Shown: positions 1 through 7,734 of the stretch, piece after piece
Layout of the letters: each line of letters opens with the position of its first letter
Numbering within the stretch: the first letter of the stretch is position 1
Assembly: GCF_000612505.1 (NCBI RefSeq)
Contig: NZ_CP004078.1
Coordinates: forward strand, 4,596,001 to 4,660,000
Direction of reading: 5' to 3'
DNA length: 64,000 nucleotides
Source: Paenibacillus sabinae T27
Lineage (GTDB): Bacteria > Bacillota > Bacilli > Paenibacillales > Paenibacillaceae
Program-made: the position numbers and the translations under genes
The notes under the pieces: model-generated
The model's input: only the letters and a program-made list of their open reading frames with translations
What the model was told of the DNA's origin: nothing
Databases searched by the model: none

Positions 1-867
1 GTAGAGCGTGAGGAAATAGTATAACGTACCGAATGATGCGGAGAACAACGCTGCGGTAATCGCGGCCCCAGTCAAACTCCGAATCCGAAACAGTCTGAAG
101 GGGATCAAAGGATCTTTTGTGCGTTTTTCAATGACCACGAACAGAAGAAGCAGAATAGCGCCAACAATGCCAGGAATAATCGCTGATGGATGAATCCAGC
201 CAACGACCGGGGCTTGAATAAGATAATTTACTATCAAGATCATGCCGGCCGTTACGGAAATCGCGCCTATTGCGTCAAAATGGCGTTTTGCAGATGCCGC
301 CTTGCTCTCCACAAGCGTGATCGGAGCGAGGATAATAACGAAAATAGCAATTGGAACATTGACAAAAAAGGTGGCTTCCCAGCCGATAAAGCTTGTTAAC
401 ACGCCGCCAAGCAATAACCCAATGGACATGCCCACTCCACCCATTGCCGCCCAAATGCCTAATGCACGGTTGCGTTCTGGGCCTTCTTCAAAGTTGGACA
501 TGATCAGTGACAATGTAGCCGGCGACAGCAGCGCTCCGCCAATGCCTTGGAGTCCCCTTGCGATTATGAGGAACAGCTGAGAGTCTGCCAGGCCGCCAAG
601 CAGAGAGCCTAAACCGAAGATCCCCATGGCAATGATGAACATTCGCCGTCTGCCCAGCAAATCAGACAATCTGCCACCGATAAGGAGGAAACCTCCAAAG
701 GCCAGGGAAAACGCGCTGATGACCCACTGCAGCTGGTTCGCGCTAAAGCCTAAGTCTGCTGCAAGTGAAGGCAGAGCTACAAAAATAATTGTGTAATCAA
801 GCGCCAAAATTAATTGGGACAGTGCCAGGATCGTCAAAGCCAATCCTTTGTGTCTAGTCGAATTCAT
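1..867 (-). CDS. MFS drug-exporter-like transporter (DHA2 type), C-terminus outside window
   Basis: Membrane transporter of the major facilitator superfamily, probably a proton-driven exporter of the 14-helix EmrB/DHA2 branch. The 289 visible codons are open to the window edge. Residues 22-33 read LDYTIIFVALPS, the TM1 motif of DHA2 exporters, and residues 64-75 carry the loop 2-3 motif GGRLSDLLGRRR. The ATG at 867 follows an AAGGAG ribosome site. It is transcribed away from the tetR gene at 1622, and an operator-like dyad lies at 891-904 just upstream, so control by that TetR protein is likely. The substrate cannot be read from the sequence. Confidence 0.9.
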   Translation of the reverse strand, partial: MNSTRHKGLALTILALSQLILALDYTIIFVALPSLAADLGFSANQLQWVISAFSLAFGGFLLIGGRLSDLLGRRRMFIIAMGIFGLGSLLGGLADSQLFLIIARGLQGIGGALLSPATLSLIMSNFEEGPERNRALGIWAAMGGVGMSIGLLLGGVLTSFIGWEATFFVNVPIAIFVIILAPITLVESKAASAKRHFDAIGAISVTAGMILIVNYLIQAPVVGWIHPSAIIPGIVGAILLLLFVVIEKRTKDPLIPFRLFRIRSLTGAAITAALFSASFGTLYYFLTLY

Positions 868-890
868 GAAATCCGCTCCTTTTCGTTATC

Positions 891-904
891 AGACCTTTCA
901 GTCT
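891..904. promoter_or_regulatory. TetR-type operator, copy 1 (MFS exporter)
   Basis: The dyad AGACCTTTCAGTCT has 4-bp arms and a 6-bp centre. The same layout recurs at 1668-1681, 2171-2184 and 2279-2292. It lies between a candidate -35 (TTGACC on the minus strand) and the exporter start, so a bound repressor would block transcription. Binding by the neighbouring TetR protein is inferred. Confidence 0.65.
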
Positions 905-1013
905 AATTAATTTAGCGGGAATAGGGTCAACATTGTCGACTCTACCCCCGAATTCCACTCACATAAGAGCCCATCACATTATAGACCATTTGATCTAAAA
1001 ATTCGAAAATATA

Positions 1014-1039
1014 ATGAAGCGTCTTTTTTACGCTCCATT
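1014..1039 (-). terminator. Possible terminator of the tetR gene
   Basis: An imperfect hairpin, AATGxAGCGT paired with ACGCTxCATT around a 7-nt loop, overlaps the tetR stop codon and is followed on the minus strand by an A/T-rich run. It is weak compared with others in the window. Confidence 0.35.
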
Positions 1040-1622
1040 AATTGTCCAGCTTAGAAAGAGTAACGGCAGCAATATCATCCAAAACTTTAGGATCGGTGGT
1101 TAATTTAGCCACTTGGGTCAGCGAATATCTTTCATGGTACAAATACCGTGCAAGAGCAAGCAAATCACGGTTTCCGCTTAGTTCACCTTGATTTCGGGCG
1201 CGAACCAGCGCTTCATAAAAGGCTTCTACCAAACGTGTCATATCCCGTTCAAAAAACGCTGCGATTTCCGGATCATGAGGAACCTGATCAATGGCGCTGT
1301 GCATAATGAAGCATTCCTTCCGGCGCTCCCCATCTTGCAGAACAGCCACAATTTCATGGAAAATATCAGCAATCGCCTGCTTAACCGAACCTGGACGTTC
1401 CAAATATGAAATGACCGCATCCGATTTCTCATTTACATAATGTTTAACAGCCTTGATGAAGAGATCCCGCTTGGTTCCGTAAGTATCGTACAGGCTTTGG
1501 CGCGCTATGCCTAACCCATCGAGTAAATTTTGCAGCGAAGTGCCTTCGTAGCCGTAGTGCCCGAATACCTCCATAGCCTTGTGCAGAACAAGCGATGTAT
1601 CAAATTCTTTACTTCTTGCCAT
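1038..1622 (-). CDS. TetR/AcrR family transcriptional regulator
   Basis: DNA-binding repressor of 194 residues, the usual TetR length. The N-terminal helix-turn-helix spans about residues 28-47 (TSLQNLLDGLGIARQSLYD). The C-terminal part is the variable ligand-binding and dimerisation domain. The promoter upstream (-35 TTGACT, 17 bp, -10 TAAGAT) contains the operator 1668-1681 that is shared with the MFS exporter and the NTF2-like gene, which fits autoregulation and control of both neighbours. The inducer is unknown. Confidence 0.9.
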   Translation of the reverse strand: MARSKEFDTSLVLHKAMEVFGHYGYEGTSLQNLLDGLGIARQSLYDTYGTKRDLFIKAVKHYVNEKSDAVISYLERPGSVKQAIADIFHEIVAVLQDGERRKECFIMHSAIDQVPHDPEIAAFFERDMTRLVEAFYEALVRARNQGELSGNRDLLALARYLYHERYSLTQVAKLTTDPKVLDDIAAVTLSKLDN

Positions 1623-1653
1623 TTTTTACGAGCACTCCTCCCTTGTGACATTC

Positions 1654-1682
1654 ATCTTATCTTTTCCAGATCACTCAGTCAA
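1654..1682 (-). promoter_or_regulatory. tetR promoter with operator copy 2
   Basis: On the minus strand TTGACT (1677-1682) and TAAGAT (1654-1659) are separated by exactly 17 bp. The dyad AGATCACTCAGTCA (1668-1681) covers the -35 box and part of the spacer. Confidence 0.75.
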
Positions 1683-1690
1683 TATTATTT

Positions 1691-2149
1691 TTAATTCCCG
1701 GAAAATTGAACGACTTCGTTCATGCTGCCAACCGATTCGATCGCGACCAGCGGATTCCAGAAATCCCGGTAGCGCGTAATGAGGCCGTCTTTCGTTTCGA
1801 CCACGCTGATATACGTCTGATTGTAAGGGTTCCCCGTCTCTCTGTGCTTCCCGGCGGATTTGAACTCCGCAATGACAAGCTCGGGGTCGACAGCCGGATG
1901 GAACTCCAGCTCTGTAAACTGCACCTCAAAGTGTTTCGGGAAGTTCAGCATATATTCGTACATGTCGGCTTTGCCTTGTTTGAATTCGGGAAATCCTGCC
2001 GGTCCATAAGGGAATTCCAGGATACCGTCTTCGTGCCAAAGATTGACCCATGCTTCAATATCTCCACCAGACAGATATTTCAAGTGATTCCGAAATGTCT
2101 CTTGTGCCCGCTCGCGAATGGCTCCTGCAGTAAGTTTGTTGTTGTTCAT
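1691..2149 (-). CDS. NTF2/SnoaL-like protein
   Basis: A 152-residue protein of the nuclear-transport-factor-2-like (SnoaL-like) fold. Members are small cone-shaped alpha+beta proteins acting as cyclases, isomerases or ligand-binding proteins. The family features visible are an N-terminal helix pair (AQETFRNHLKYLSGGDIEAW), an acidic loop with WHEDGILEFP, and a C-terminal sheet ending in ITRYRDFWNPL. It lies 68 bp upstream of tetR on the same strand and has its own operator at 2171-2184, so it is probably part of the TetR-controlled set. It might modify or bind the compound that the MFS protein exports. No reaction can be assigned. Confidence 0.8.
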   Translation of the reverse strand: MNNNKLTAGAIRERAQETFRNHLKYLSGGDIEAWVNLWHEDGILEFPYGPAGFPEFKQGKADMYEYMLNFPKHFEVQFTELEFHPAVDPELVIAEFKSAGKHRETGNPYNQTYISVVETKDGLITRYRDFWNPLVAIESVGSMNEVVQFSGN

Positions 2150-2170
2150 TTTTATTTCCTCCTTTTATTT

Positions 2171-2184
2171 TGACTATTCAGTCT
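2171..2184. promoter_or_regulatory. TetR-type operator, copy 3 (NTF2-like gene)
   Basis: The dyad TGACTATTCAGTCT lies just upstream of the ribosome site (AAAGGAGG) of the NTF2-like gene and matches the other three copies in arm sequence and 6-bp centre. Confidence 0.6.
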
Positions 2185-2264
2185 GTAATGTTTAAAAAAA
2201 TAATACCTTGCATCTAGAGTTAAAATTTTGTACCCCAATTAGTTGACCACCTCCTTGTGATTCC

Positions 2265-2293
2265 ATCATATCTTTTTTAGACTGTTTAGTCAA
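2265..2293 (-). promoter_or_regulatory. Orphan promoter with TetR-type operator copy 4
   Basis: On the minus strand TTGACT (2288-2293) and TATGAT (2265-2270) are separated by 17 bp, a near-ideal sigma-A promoter. The dyad AGACTGTTTAGTCA (2279-2292) covers the -35 box. The region closely resembles the tetR promoter, and a GGAGGTGG ribosome-site-like sequence follows at about 2247-2255, but no reading frame follows before the NTF2-like gene. It may drive that gene with a long leader or be left over from a lost gene. Confidence 0.7.
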
Positions 2294-2354
2294 TAATTTT
2301 TTTGCACAATTTTTCGCCCCATGTTTCTGGCTGCTTGATGAGTTTCCTCCCTAT

Positions 2355-2398
2355 AAAAAAAAGCCTCGCTGAAGGCCAAATTGGCTATCAGCGAGGCT
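2355..2398 (-). terminator. Rho-independent terminator of the catabolic operon
   Basis: An 11-bp perfect stem (AGCCTCGCTGA with TCAGCGAGGCT) is followed on the minus strand by a run of T. It lies just downstream of the last operon gene. A 13-bp tandem duplication (2409-2434) sits between it and the gene and spans the stop codon. Confidence 0.85.
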
Positions 2399-2425
2399 AT
2401 CTTGTCAGGCACTTACAGGGTGCAC

Positions 2426-3325
2426 TTACAGGGTGATGCCTGTCTGCTTCAAAGTGCGCGCGATATCCGCTCTGGCTTCTTCCCCCAGCGTGCGGAAAGG
2501 CGCCCGGACCGGTCCTGAAGACAGTCCGATGAGCTCCATCGCGGCTTTGACCATTGCGGGCTGTCCGTATTTGCGGGCCAGATCGCGGATCGGCTGCCAG
2601 CGGTAGTACCGCTCAATGGCACGGGCATTTTCGCCTTGCTGGAATTCGTTGTACAGCGCGACGAACTCGGAAGTCATGAAGTTGGCGTTCGTGGATGTGC
2701 AGCCGGGCAAGCCGGAGGCAAGTCCACCGAGGATGAGACCGTCCGAGCCGCACATGACCGAGATGTCCTTACCGGCGTAAGCGACGGTCCGCACCAGCGC
2801 ATGCAGATCGGTAGCGCCCTGCTTGACTCCGGCGACGTTGTCCAGCTTGGCCAGCTTGGCGATCTCCTCCGGTGACAGATGGACGCCGATGCTCGCGCTG
2901 TTGTAGATAAGAATCGGCAGCTCGGTCGATTCATTCAGCAGCTCGAAGTGATACAGAATATCCTGCGGACGGACCTCCGATACGTACGGAGGCGTCACCA
3001 TTACGCCGTCGGCGCCGGCCTGCTTGGCTGCATCCGCAAGCTCGATGGCTTCGCCGGTGCCGCTGGCTGCCGTGCAGCACAGCAGCGGAACCCGGCCGGC
3101 AACCGCGTCGGCGGCGGCGGTGAACAGCTGCTTCCGCTCATCGCTTGTCAGACTCGGGTATTCCGCGTATGTACCGCTGACGATAATGCCATGAGCGCCT
3201 GAGGCAATGAAGTGATCGATATTCCGCCGCAGCGCGGCCGGATCGAAAGCCAGCGTATCTGTCATCGGAGTGATGGACAGTACGTAAATTCCTTTAAGCT
3301 TATCTTTCAAGTCAGTTGTGGACAT
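2426..3325 (-). CDS. Dihydrodipicolinate synthase / N-acetylneuraminate lyase family aldolase
   Basis: A 299-residue class I aldolase of the DapA/NanA family. These TIM-barrel enzymes make or break C-C bonds next to pyruvate through a lysine Schiff base. The Schiff-base lysine is K168 (VAGVKQG) and the catalytic tyrosine Y141 (LIYNSA). The family loop GTTGE appears as GTYAE at residues 51-55, and YNxP has become YNSA, so it is unlikely to be the biosynthetic DapA. Being last in a ten-gene operon with an aminotransferase and two hydrolases, it probably cleaves or condenses a 2-oxo acid product. It could also act as a dehydratase, as some family members do. Confidence 0.85.
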   Translation of the reverse strand: MSTTDLKDKLKGIYVLSITPMTDTLAFDPAALRRNIDHFIASGAHGIIVSGTYAEYPSLTSDERKQLFTAAADAVAGRVPLLCCTAASGTGEAIELADAAKQAGADGVMVTPPYVSEVRPQDILYHFELLNESTELPILIYNSASIGVHLSPEEIAKLAKLDNVAGVKQGATDLHALVRTVAYAGKDISVMCGSDGLILGGLASGLPGCTSTNANFMTSEFVALYNEFQQGENARAIERYYRWQPIRDLARKYGQPAMVKAAMELIGLSSGPVRAPFRTLGEEARADIARTLKQTGITL

Positions 3326-3342
3326 GTTGTGGACTTCCTCCT

Positions 3343-4551
3343 TTATTTGCTCCCAAGAATCGATTCCATCGCCGCGATTCCGTTCTCCATCTCCTCACGG
3401 GAAACGGCGTAAGACAGGCGGATATGATACGGGCTGCCGAACCCGGTTCCCGGCATCACGGCAACCCCGGCCTTCGTCAGCAGAATATCCGCCAGGTCGT
3501 CGGCGGTGGAAATGGTCCGTCCCTCCAGGGTCTGGCCGCGCCAGGCGGAGGCGTCAACCCATACATAGAAGGCGCCGTCCGGCACGCTGCACTCCAGTCC
3601 TTTGATCCGGCGAACCCCTTCGACCAGAATGCCGCGGCGCGCCGCGTATTCCTCGCGGATGTCCGCAAGATCTTCCTGCGGGCCGTCAATGGCAGCCAGC
3701 GCCGCCTGCTGGGCGATGGATGACGGGTTGCTTGTCGTATGGGACTGCAGGCGAAGCATCGCCTCGGTGACCGCGGCCGGAGCGGCAGAGTAACCGATGC
3801 GCCAGCCGGTCATCCCGTACGACTTGGACACCGCGTTGATCACGACGGTCCGCTCCCGCATACCGGGAAACGACGCGATGCTCGTATATCCTTCCAGCTT
3901 GAACACAAACGCCGAATACACCTCATCGCTGATGACCCAAAGATCCCGCTGCCTGCAGAACTCGGCCAGCCTGGACAGCTCCTCCGCGCTGTAAACTGCG
4001 CCGGAAGGGTTGTTCGGCTGGTTGAGAATCAGCAGACGGGTCGAGTCGTTCACCAGAGGCGCAAGCGTCTCCGGCGTCACTTTATAACCGGAGGAAGCGC
4101 TGGTCTGAACGAAGACCGGCTTCGCGCCAGCGAATTTCACCTGCTCGGGGAACGACACCCAATACGGAATTGGAATCATTACTTCGTCTCCCGGCCGGCA
4201 TAGCGTGCAAATCGCATTGAACAAGGCATGCTTGCCGCCGACGGTGACTACAATGTCTCCGGGGTCGTAGCTAAGCCCCATATCCCGCTTAAGCGCCCGG
4301 CAGATCGCTTCGCGCAGAGGCAGGATGCCGCTCGTGTCGGTATATCCTGTGAAATTGTCTTGTATCGCCTGAATCGCGGACGCCTTGGCCCGGTCAGGCG
4401 TTGGAAAATCCGGCTGCCCGAGTCCCAAGCGGTACACGGTTCGGCCTTCCCGCTGGTACCTTGCCACTGTGGACTCCAGCAACGCAGTCGGAGAAGGCTG
4501 AACACGCTCTACCCAATCCGCCAACTGAACATGTTGGTTCAACAACGTCAA
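3343..4551 (-). CDS. PLP-dependent aminotransferase, class I
   Basis: A 402-residue fold-type I aminotransferase close to the aspartate/prephenate aminotransferase group. Visible motifs are GLGQPDFPTP (43-52), NQPNNPSG (177-184), SDEVY (208-212), the PLP lysine K243 in SKSYGMTGW, and the carboxylate-binding arginine R378 in IRLSYA. It is cytoplasmic. It begins 20 bp after the M20 gene and ends 17 bp before the aldolase, so the three are translated as neighbours. In this pathway it would turn the amino acid released by the hydrolases into a 2-oxo acid or aldehyde; substrate inferred only. Confidence 0.88.
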   Translation of the reverse strand: MTLLNQHVQLADWVERVQPSPTALLESTVARYQREGRTVYRLGLGQPDFPTPDRAKASAIQAIQDNFTGYTDTSGILPLREAICRALKRDMGLSYDPGDIVVTVGGKHALFNAICTLCRPGDEVMIPIPYWVSFPEQVKFAGAKPVFVQTSASSGYKVTPETLAPLVNDSTRLLILNQPNNPSGAVYSAEELSRLAEFCRQRDLWVISDEVYSAFVFKLEGYTSIASFPGMRERTVVINAVSKSYGMTGWRIGYSAAPAAVTEAMLRLQSHTTSNPSSIAQQAALAAIDGPQEDLADIREEYAARRGILVEGVRRIKGLECSVPDGAFYVWVDASAWRGQTLEGRTISTADDLADILLTKAGVAVMPGTGFGSPYHIRLSYAVSREEMENGIAAMESILGSK

Positions 4552-4571
4552 TCACCTCTTCTGTTTATCGG

Positions 4572-5747
4572 TTACGAGCCTGCGACTTCCATCGCAATGG
4601 AAGCGTAGACCCGTGCTGCATTATCCAGTTCGGACACGGTTACCCACTCGTCGATTTTGTGAGCCACACTGAAATCGCCCGGCCCGTAGATGACCGACGG
4701 AATTCCCCGTTTGACGAAGTGGGTCATGTCGCAATTGGCCGTAAGGCCCGTTAGCTCGGGGCTGCGTCCGTATACGCGTTCGATCGCCGCTGAAGCGAGC
4801 CCCACCATCGGATGATCGGGACGGGTCTCCGATGCCACCCCTGTTGTCGGAACGAGCCGGTCGATGTGGACCCGGCCGTCCAGCGCGGGAAGACCGGCGA
4901 TGATCTGCTCGATCTCCCGCAGCGCGTCTTCTTCCGCCTCGCCGGGAATGAGCCGGCGGTCGATCAGCGCCTCACAGCGGTCCGGAATCATCGATTCCTT
5001 GATTCCGCCCTTAATGACCGTGACGGACAGTGTCGACTGCCCCGTCAACGGATGAAGCCGCTTCGTCAGCTCCTCCTCGGCGAAGTCTTCAAGCGCCACA
5101 AGCGTCCGCGCCATCAGGGACACGGCGTTGACGCCGAGGTGAGGCGTTGACGAATGGGCCGATACCCCTTCGGCGACGAGCACGGGACGTATGCTGCCCC
5201 GGTGCGCGATCGCCAGGCTGCCGTTCGTCGCTTCACCGATCACCGCCAGGTCGCCGTGAAGATCGTCCGGCAGCCTGCGGGCTCCAAGGCTCGCCGCCTC
5301 TTCATCCACGACCGCCGCCAGCACGATATCCCCCGGCAGCTGCGCGCCGGAGGCGGCAATCGCTTCGACAGCGGCCATCATGGCGGCCAAAGGCCCCTTC
5401 GCATCCATGACGCCCCGGCCGTACACCCGGTCGCCTTTGCGGAGCATGCTGAACGGATCGGAACTCCAGCCGTCGCCGGCAGGAACGACATCCATATGCG
5501 TATTCAGAATAACGGTTCGTCCGCCGCCCGTGCCTTTCAGGCGGGCGATCACATTCGGCCGGCCCGGCTCGATCTCCTGAAGCTCGACCTCGCATCCCGC
5601 TTCCCGCATGATCTTGGCGACATATTCAGCCGCCTCTCCCTCCGTGCCGCTCGGGTTCACGCTCTGGAAGCGGATCAGGTCGGCCAGAAGTTCCAGGGTC
5701 CGTTCGGGGCGGATGACCGGCTCCACTGCGCGCAGGCCTTCGCTCAT
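4572..5747 (-). CDS. M20 family metallohydrolase (ArgE/DapE-like)
   Basis: A 391-residue zinc-dependent amidohydrolase of the ArgE/DapE/CPG2 group, which removes acyl or peptide groups from amino acids. Metal ligands and catalytic residues are visible: HMD at 84-86, D115 in GVMDAKG, the E149-E150 pair in VVDEEAAS, and a C-terminal histidine in the stretch SVAHKIDE. I chose the ATG at 5747 because it overlaps the stop of the SDR gene as ATGA (translational coupling); the longer frame starting at 5816 lies inside the SDR gene. It is probably the deacylation step of the pathway. Confidence 0.88.
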   Translation of the reverse strand: MSEGLRAVEPVIRPERTLELLADLIRFQSVNPSGTEGEAAEYVAKIMREAGCEVELQEIEPGRPNVIARLKGTGGGRTVILNTHMDVVPAGDGWSSDPFSMLRKGDRVYGRGVMDAKGPLAAMMAAVEAIAASGAQLPGDIVLAAVVDEEAASLGARRLPDDLHGDLAVIGEATNGSLAIAHRGSIRPVLVAEGVSAHSSTPHLGVNAVSLMARTLVALEDFAEEELTKRLHPLTGQSTLSVTVIKGGIKESMIPDRCEALIDRRLIPGEAEEDALREIEQIIAGLPALDGRVHIDRLVPTTGVASETRPDHPMVGLASAAIERVYGRSPELTGLTANCDMTHFVKRGIPSVIYGPGDFSVAHKIDEWVTVSELDNAARVYASIAMEVAGS

Positions 5748-6529
5748 AGCGATTTCACCATCCCGCCGTCCACGAGCAGCGTCTGGCCCGTGACATAGCT
5801 TGCACTGTCCGAGCACAGGAACGCCACCACGCGGGCAAACTCATCTGGCTGCCCGTAGCGCCCGAGCGGAATCTGCTTCTCGCTCTGCGCCTTGATCGCT
5901 TCCGGGGTAGCCCCTGCCTTGTCCGCCCGGATGCGGTCCAGGGAGCGGACCCGATCCGTATCGATCCGGCCCGGAGCCACTATATTGACCCGAATGCCGT
6001 ACGGGGCAAGCTCTTCCGCCAGCGTTTTGCTAAGTCCGGCCACGCCGGTCCGCATCACATTGGAGAGAGTCAGCCCTGGGATCGGCTGCTTGACCGAGGA
6101 TGAAGCTAGGTTAACGATCGCGCCGCCCTGCGCCTTCAAATGCGGAAGCGCATAGGAGACGAGGCGGACCACGCTCATCACGTTAAGCTCGTACGCATAC
6201 AGCCAGTCTTCTTCTTTCAGCGACTCGAAGTTCCCGGCGGGAGGACCGCCGGCGTTGGTAACCAGAACGTCCAGTCCGCCAAAAGCGGTGACGGTCTCTT
6301 CCACGCAGCGGGACAGGTCGGAAGCGGAGCAGACATCCGCCGCAAGCCCAAGCGCGGGCATTCCCGTTTCGGCGGTGATGTCCGCAGCCACGGCTTTAGC
6401 CTCTTCGCCGTTCCGGCTGAACAGCGCCACCTTCGCCCCGCCGCGTGCCAGCTCGAACGCCACGGCGCGGCCAAGGCCTTTGCTTGCCGCCGCTACGAGC
6501 GCGGTCTTTCCTGCGAATGATCCGCTCAT
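5744..6529 (-). CDS. SDR-family oxidoreductase with altered active site
   Basis: A 261-residue short-chain dehydrogenase/reductase. The NAD(P)-binding glycine motif is at 14-20 (AASKGLG), the NAG motif at 92-94 and the sheet-ending serines at 143-145. The classical YxxxK catalytic pair is replaced: the aligned stretch around residues 155-160 reads LSNVMR, with serine and arginine where tyrosine and lysine are expected. A group of FabG-like proteins shares this pattern, so it is not a local error, but the chemistry may differ from ordinary alcohol oxidation. Start and stop overlap both neighbours by 4 bp. Confidence 0.85.
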   Translation of the reverse strand: MSGSFAGKTALVAAASKGLGRAVAFELARGGAKVALFSRNGEEAKAVAADITAETGMPALGLAADVCSASDLSRCVEETVTAFGGLDVLVTNAGGPPAGNFESLKEEDWLYAYELNVMSVVRLVSYALPHLKAQGGAIVNLASSSVKQPIPGLTLSNVMRTGVAGLSKTLAEELAPYGIRVNIVAPGRIDTDRVRSLDRIRADKAGATPEAIKAQSEKQIPLGRYGQPDEFARVVAFLCSDSASYVTGQTLLVDGGMVKSL

Positions 6530-7701
6530 GCTTGTCCCCCCTTCGCTATCGTCAGCTCACGGGGCAGCTTGGTCAGCACTTCGCAGCCGGTCTCCGTCAC
6601 CAGAATCGTCTCGCTGAATCCGACGCCGTAGCGGTTCGGAACGCGAAGGGCCGGCGGAATGTGGAAGACCATGCCCGGCAGCAGCACGCGGTCATCGTCC
6701 CGCTGAAGGCTCATAATATGGCCTTCTCCCCAGTCCGGTGCAAAAGCAACGCCGATCGAGTAGCCGGTCCGTTTGCGGAACTGCTCATACAGTCCGGCAC
6801 GCTCGATCGTTCCCCGGCAGGCTTCGTCCACCTCTCCGGCGGTAACGCCCGGACGGATGACTTCGAGCGCGGCGTTCAAGGAAGCGATGCACACCTCGGT
6901 CACCCGCTTGATCTCATCGGTTGGCGTGCCGGTATAGGCAGCCCGCATCAGCGCGCCGTGGTACCGGTTGCGGGCCCCTGCCACTTCCAGCAGAAGCGTC
7001 TCCCCGTCGCCGATCACCTTATGCCCCCATGCGGCATGCATGTTGCCCGAACGGTAGCCGGAGGAAATAAACGGCTCCATCCCCAAATACTCGCCCCCAG
7101 ACCTAATCATGGCGGAGAACATGGCCGCGGCAGCCTCGTCTTCATTCACTCCCGCCCGGATCGCGTCAAGCCCTGCCTGCATCGAGCTGTCGGCCACGGC
7201 GCAGGCTTCGCGGATGTACGCAATTTCCGCCGGAGATTTGATGACCCGGAACGCTTCAACCGTCCCTTGGGCATCCATGAGCCGGAAATCGCCAAGCATT
7301 TTCTCAAACTTCTGGTAGTTCCGGACAGGCAGGAACCAGGAGCCCGTCTCCAGGCCAATCGCACCGGGAGCGATGCCGATCTCTCTGACTGTATCCGCGG
7401 TCAATGCAACCGGGTCATTCGTGTCGTCATAGGTTCTGACCTGGCTTTCAGGCAGCCAACTGTAGGTTTGAACATTGGACAGCTCGCCCCGCCGGAGCAC
7501 AAGCACCGGATCGCCGAAAGCCGGCACGACCAGGCATTGGTACATATAATAGCCCGGGCTCTGATAGCCGGTCAGATAAAAAATATTTTCAGGGGTGTGA
7601 ATCAGCATGCCGCTGAGCCCCTTGAGTTCAAGCTCGCGTTGTACATTTTGCAGGCGGGAATCAAATTCATCCCTGGAAAATACCAATGATGTGGCGCTCA
7701 A
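6526..7701 (-). CDS. M24-fold hydrolase resembling ectoine hydrolase DoeA
   Basis: A 391-residue protein with the creatinase-type N-terminal domain (about 1-150) and the pita-bread M24 domain (about 155-385). The C-terminal signature RTGYSIG (311-317), PDWGE (322-326) and PGMVFH (342-347) matches what I recall of DoeA/EutD ectoine hydrolases rather than Xaa-Pro peptidases. Most M24 metal ligands are absent: LLLEVAG replaces the usual D-containing strand, GYSIG replaces GHGIG, and HIPPAL replaces TIEPG, so it is probably not a two-metal peptidase. It may open a cyclic amidine or cleave a related C-N bond. Ectoine itself is not proven; the rest of the operon differs from known ectoine clusters. 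Confidence 0.75.
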   Translation of the reverse strand: MSATSLVFSRDEFDSRLQNVQRELELKGLSGMLIHTPENIFYLTGYQSPGYYMYQCLVVPAFGDPVLVLRRGELSNVQTYSWLPESQVRTYDDTNDPVALTADTVREIGIAPGAIGLETGSWFLPVRNYQKFEKMLGDFRLMDAQGTVEAFRVIKSPAEIAYIREACAVADSSMQAGLDAIRAGVNEDEAAAAMFSAMIRSGGEYLGMEPFISSGYRSGNMHAAWGHKVIGDGETLLLEVAGARNRYHGALMRAAYTGTPTDEIKRVTEVCIASLNAALEVIRPGVTAGEVDEACRGTIERAGLYEQFRKRTGYSIGVAFAPDWGEGHIMSLQRDDDRVLLPGMVFHIPPALRVPNRYGVGFSETILVTETGCEVLTKLPRELTIAKGGQA

Positions 7702-7734
7702 TATCGTCTACCCCTTTCCCTGAACTCATCGTTG

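Noticed and set aside
6445..7689. Long plus-strand frame of 414 codons
   Set aside because: It is the antisense shadow of the G/C-rich SDR and M24 genes, with no start signal and implausible composition.
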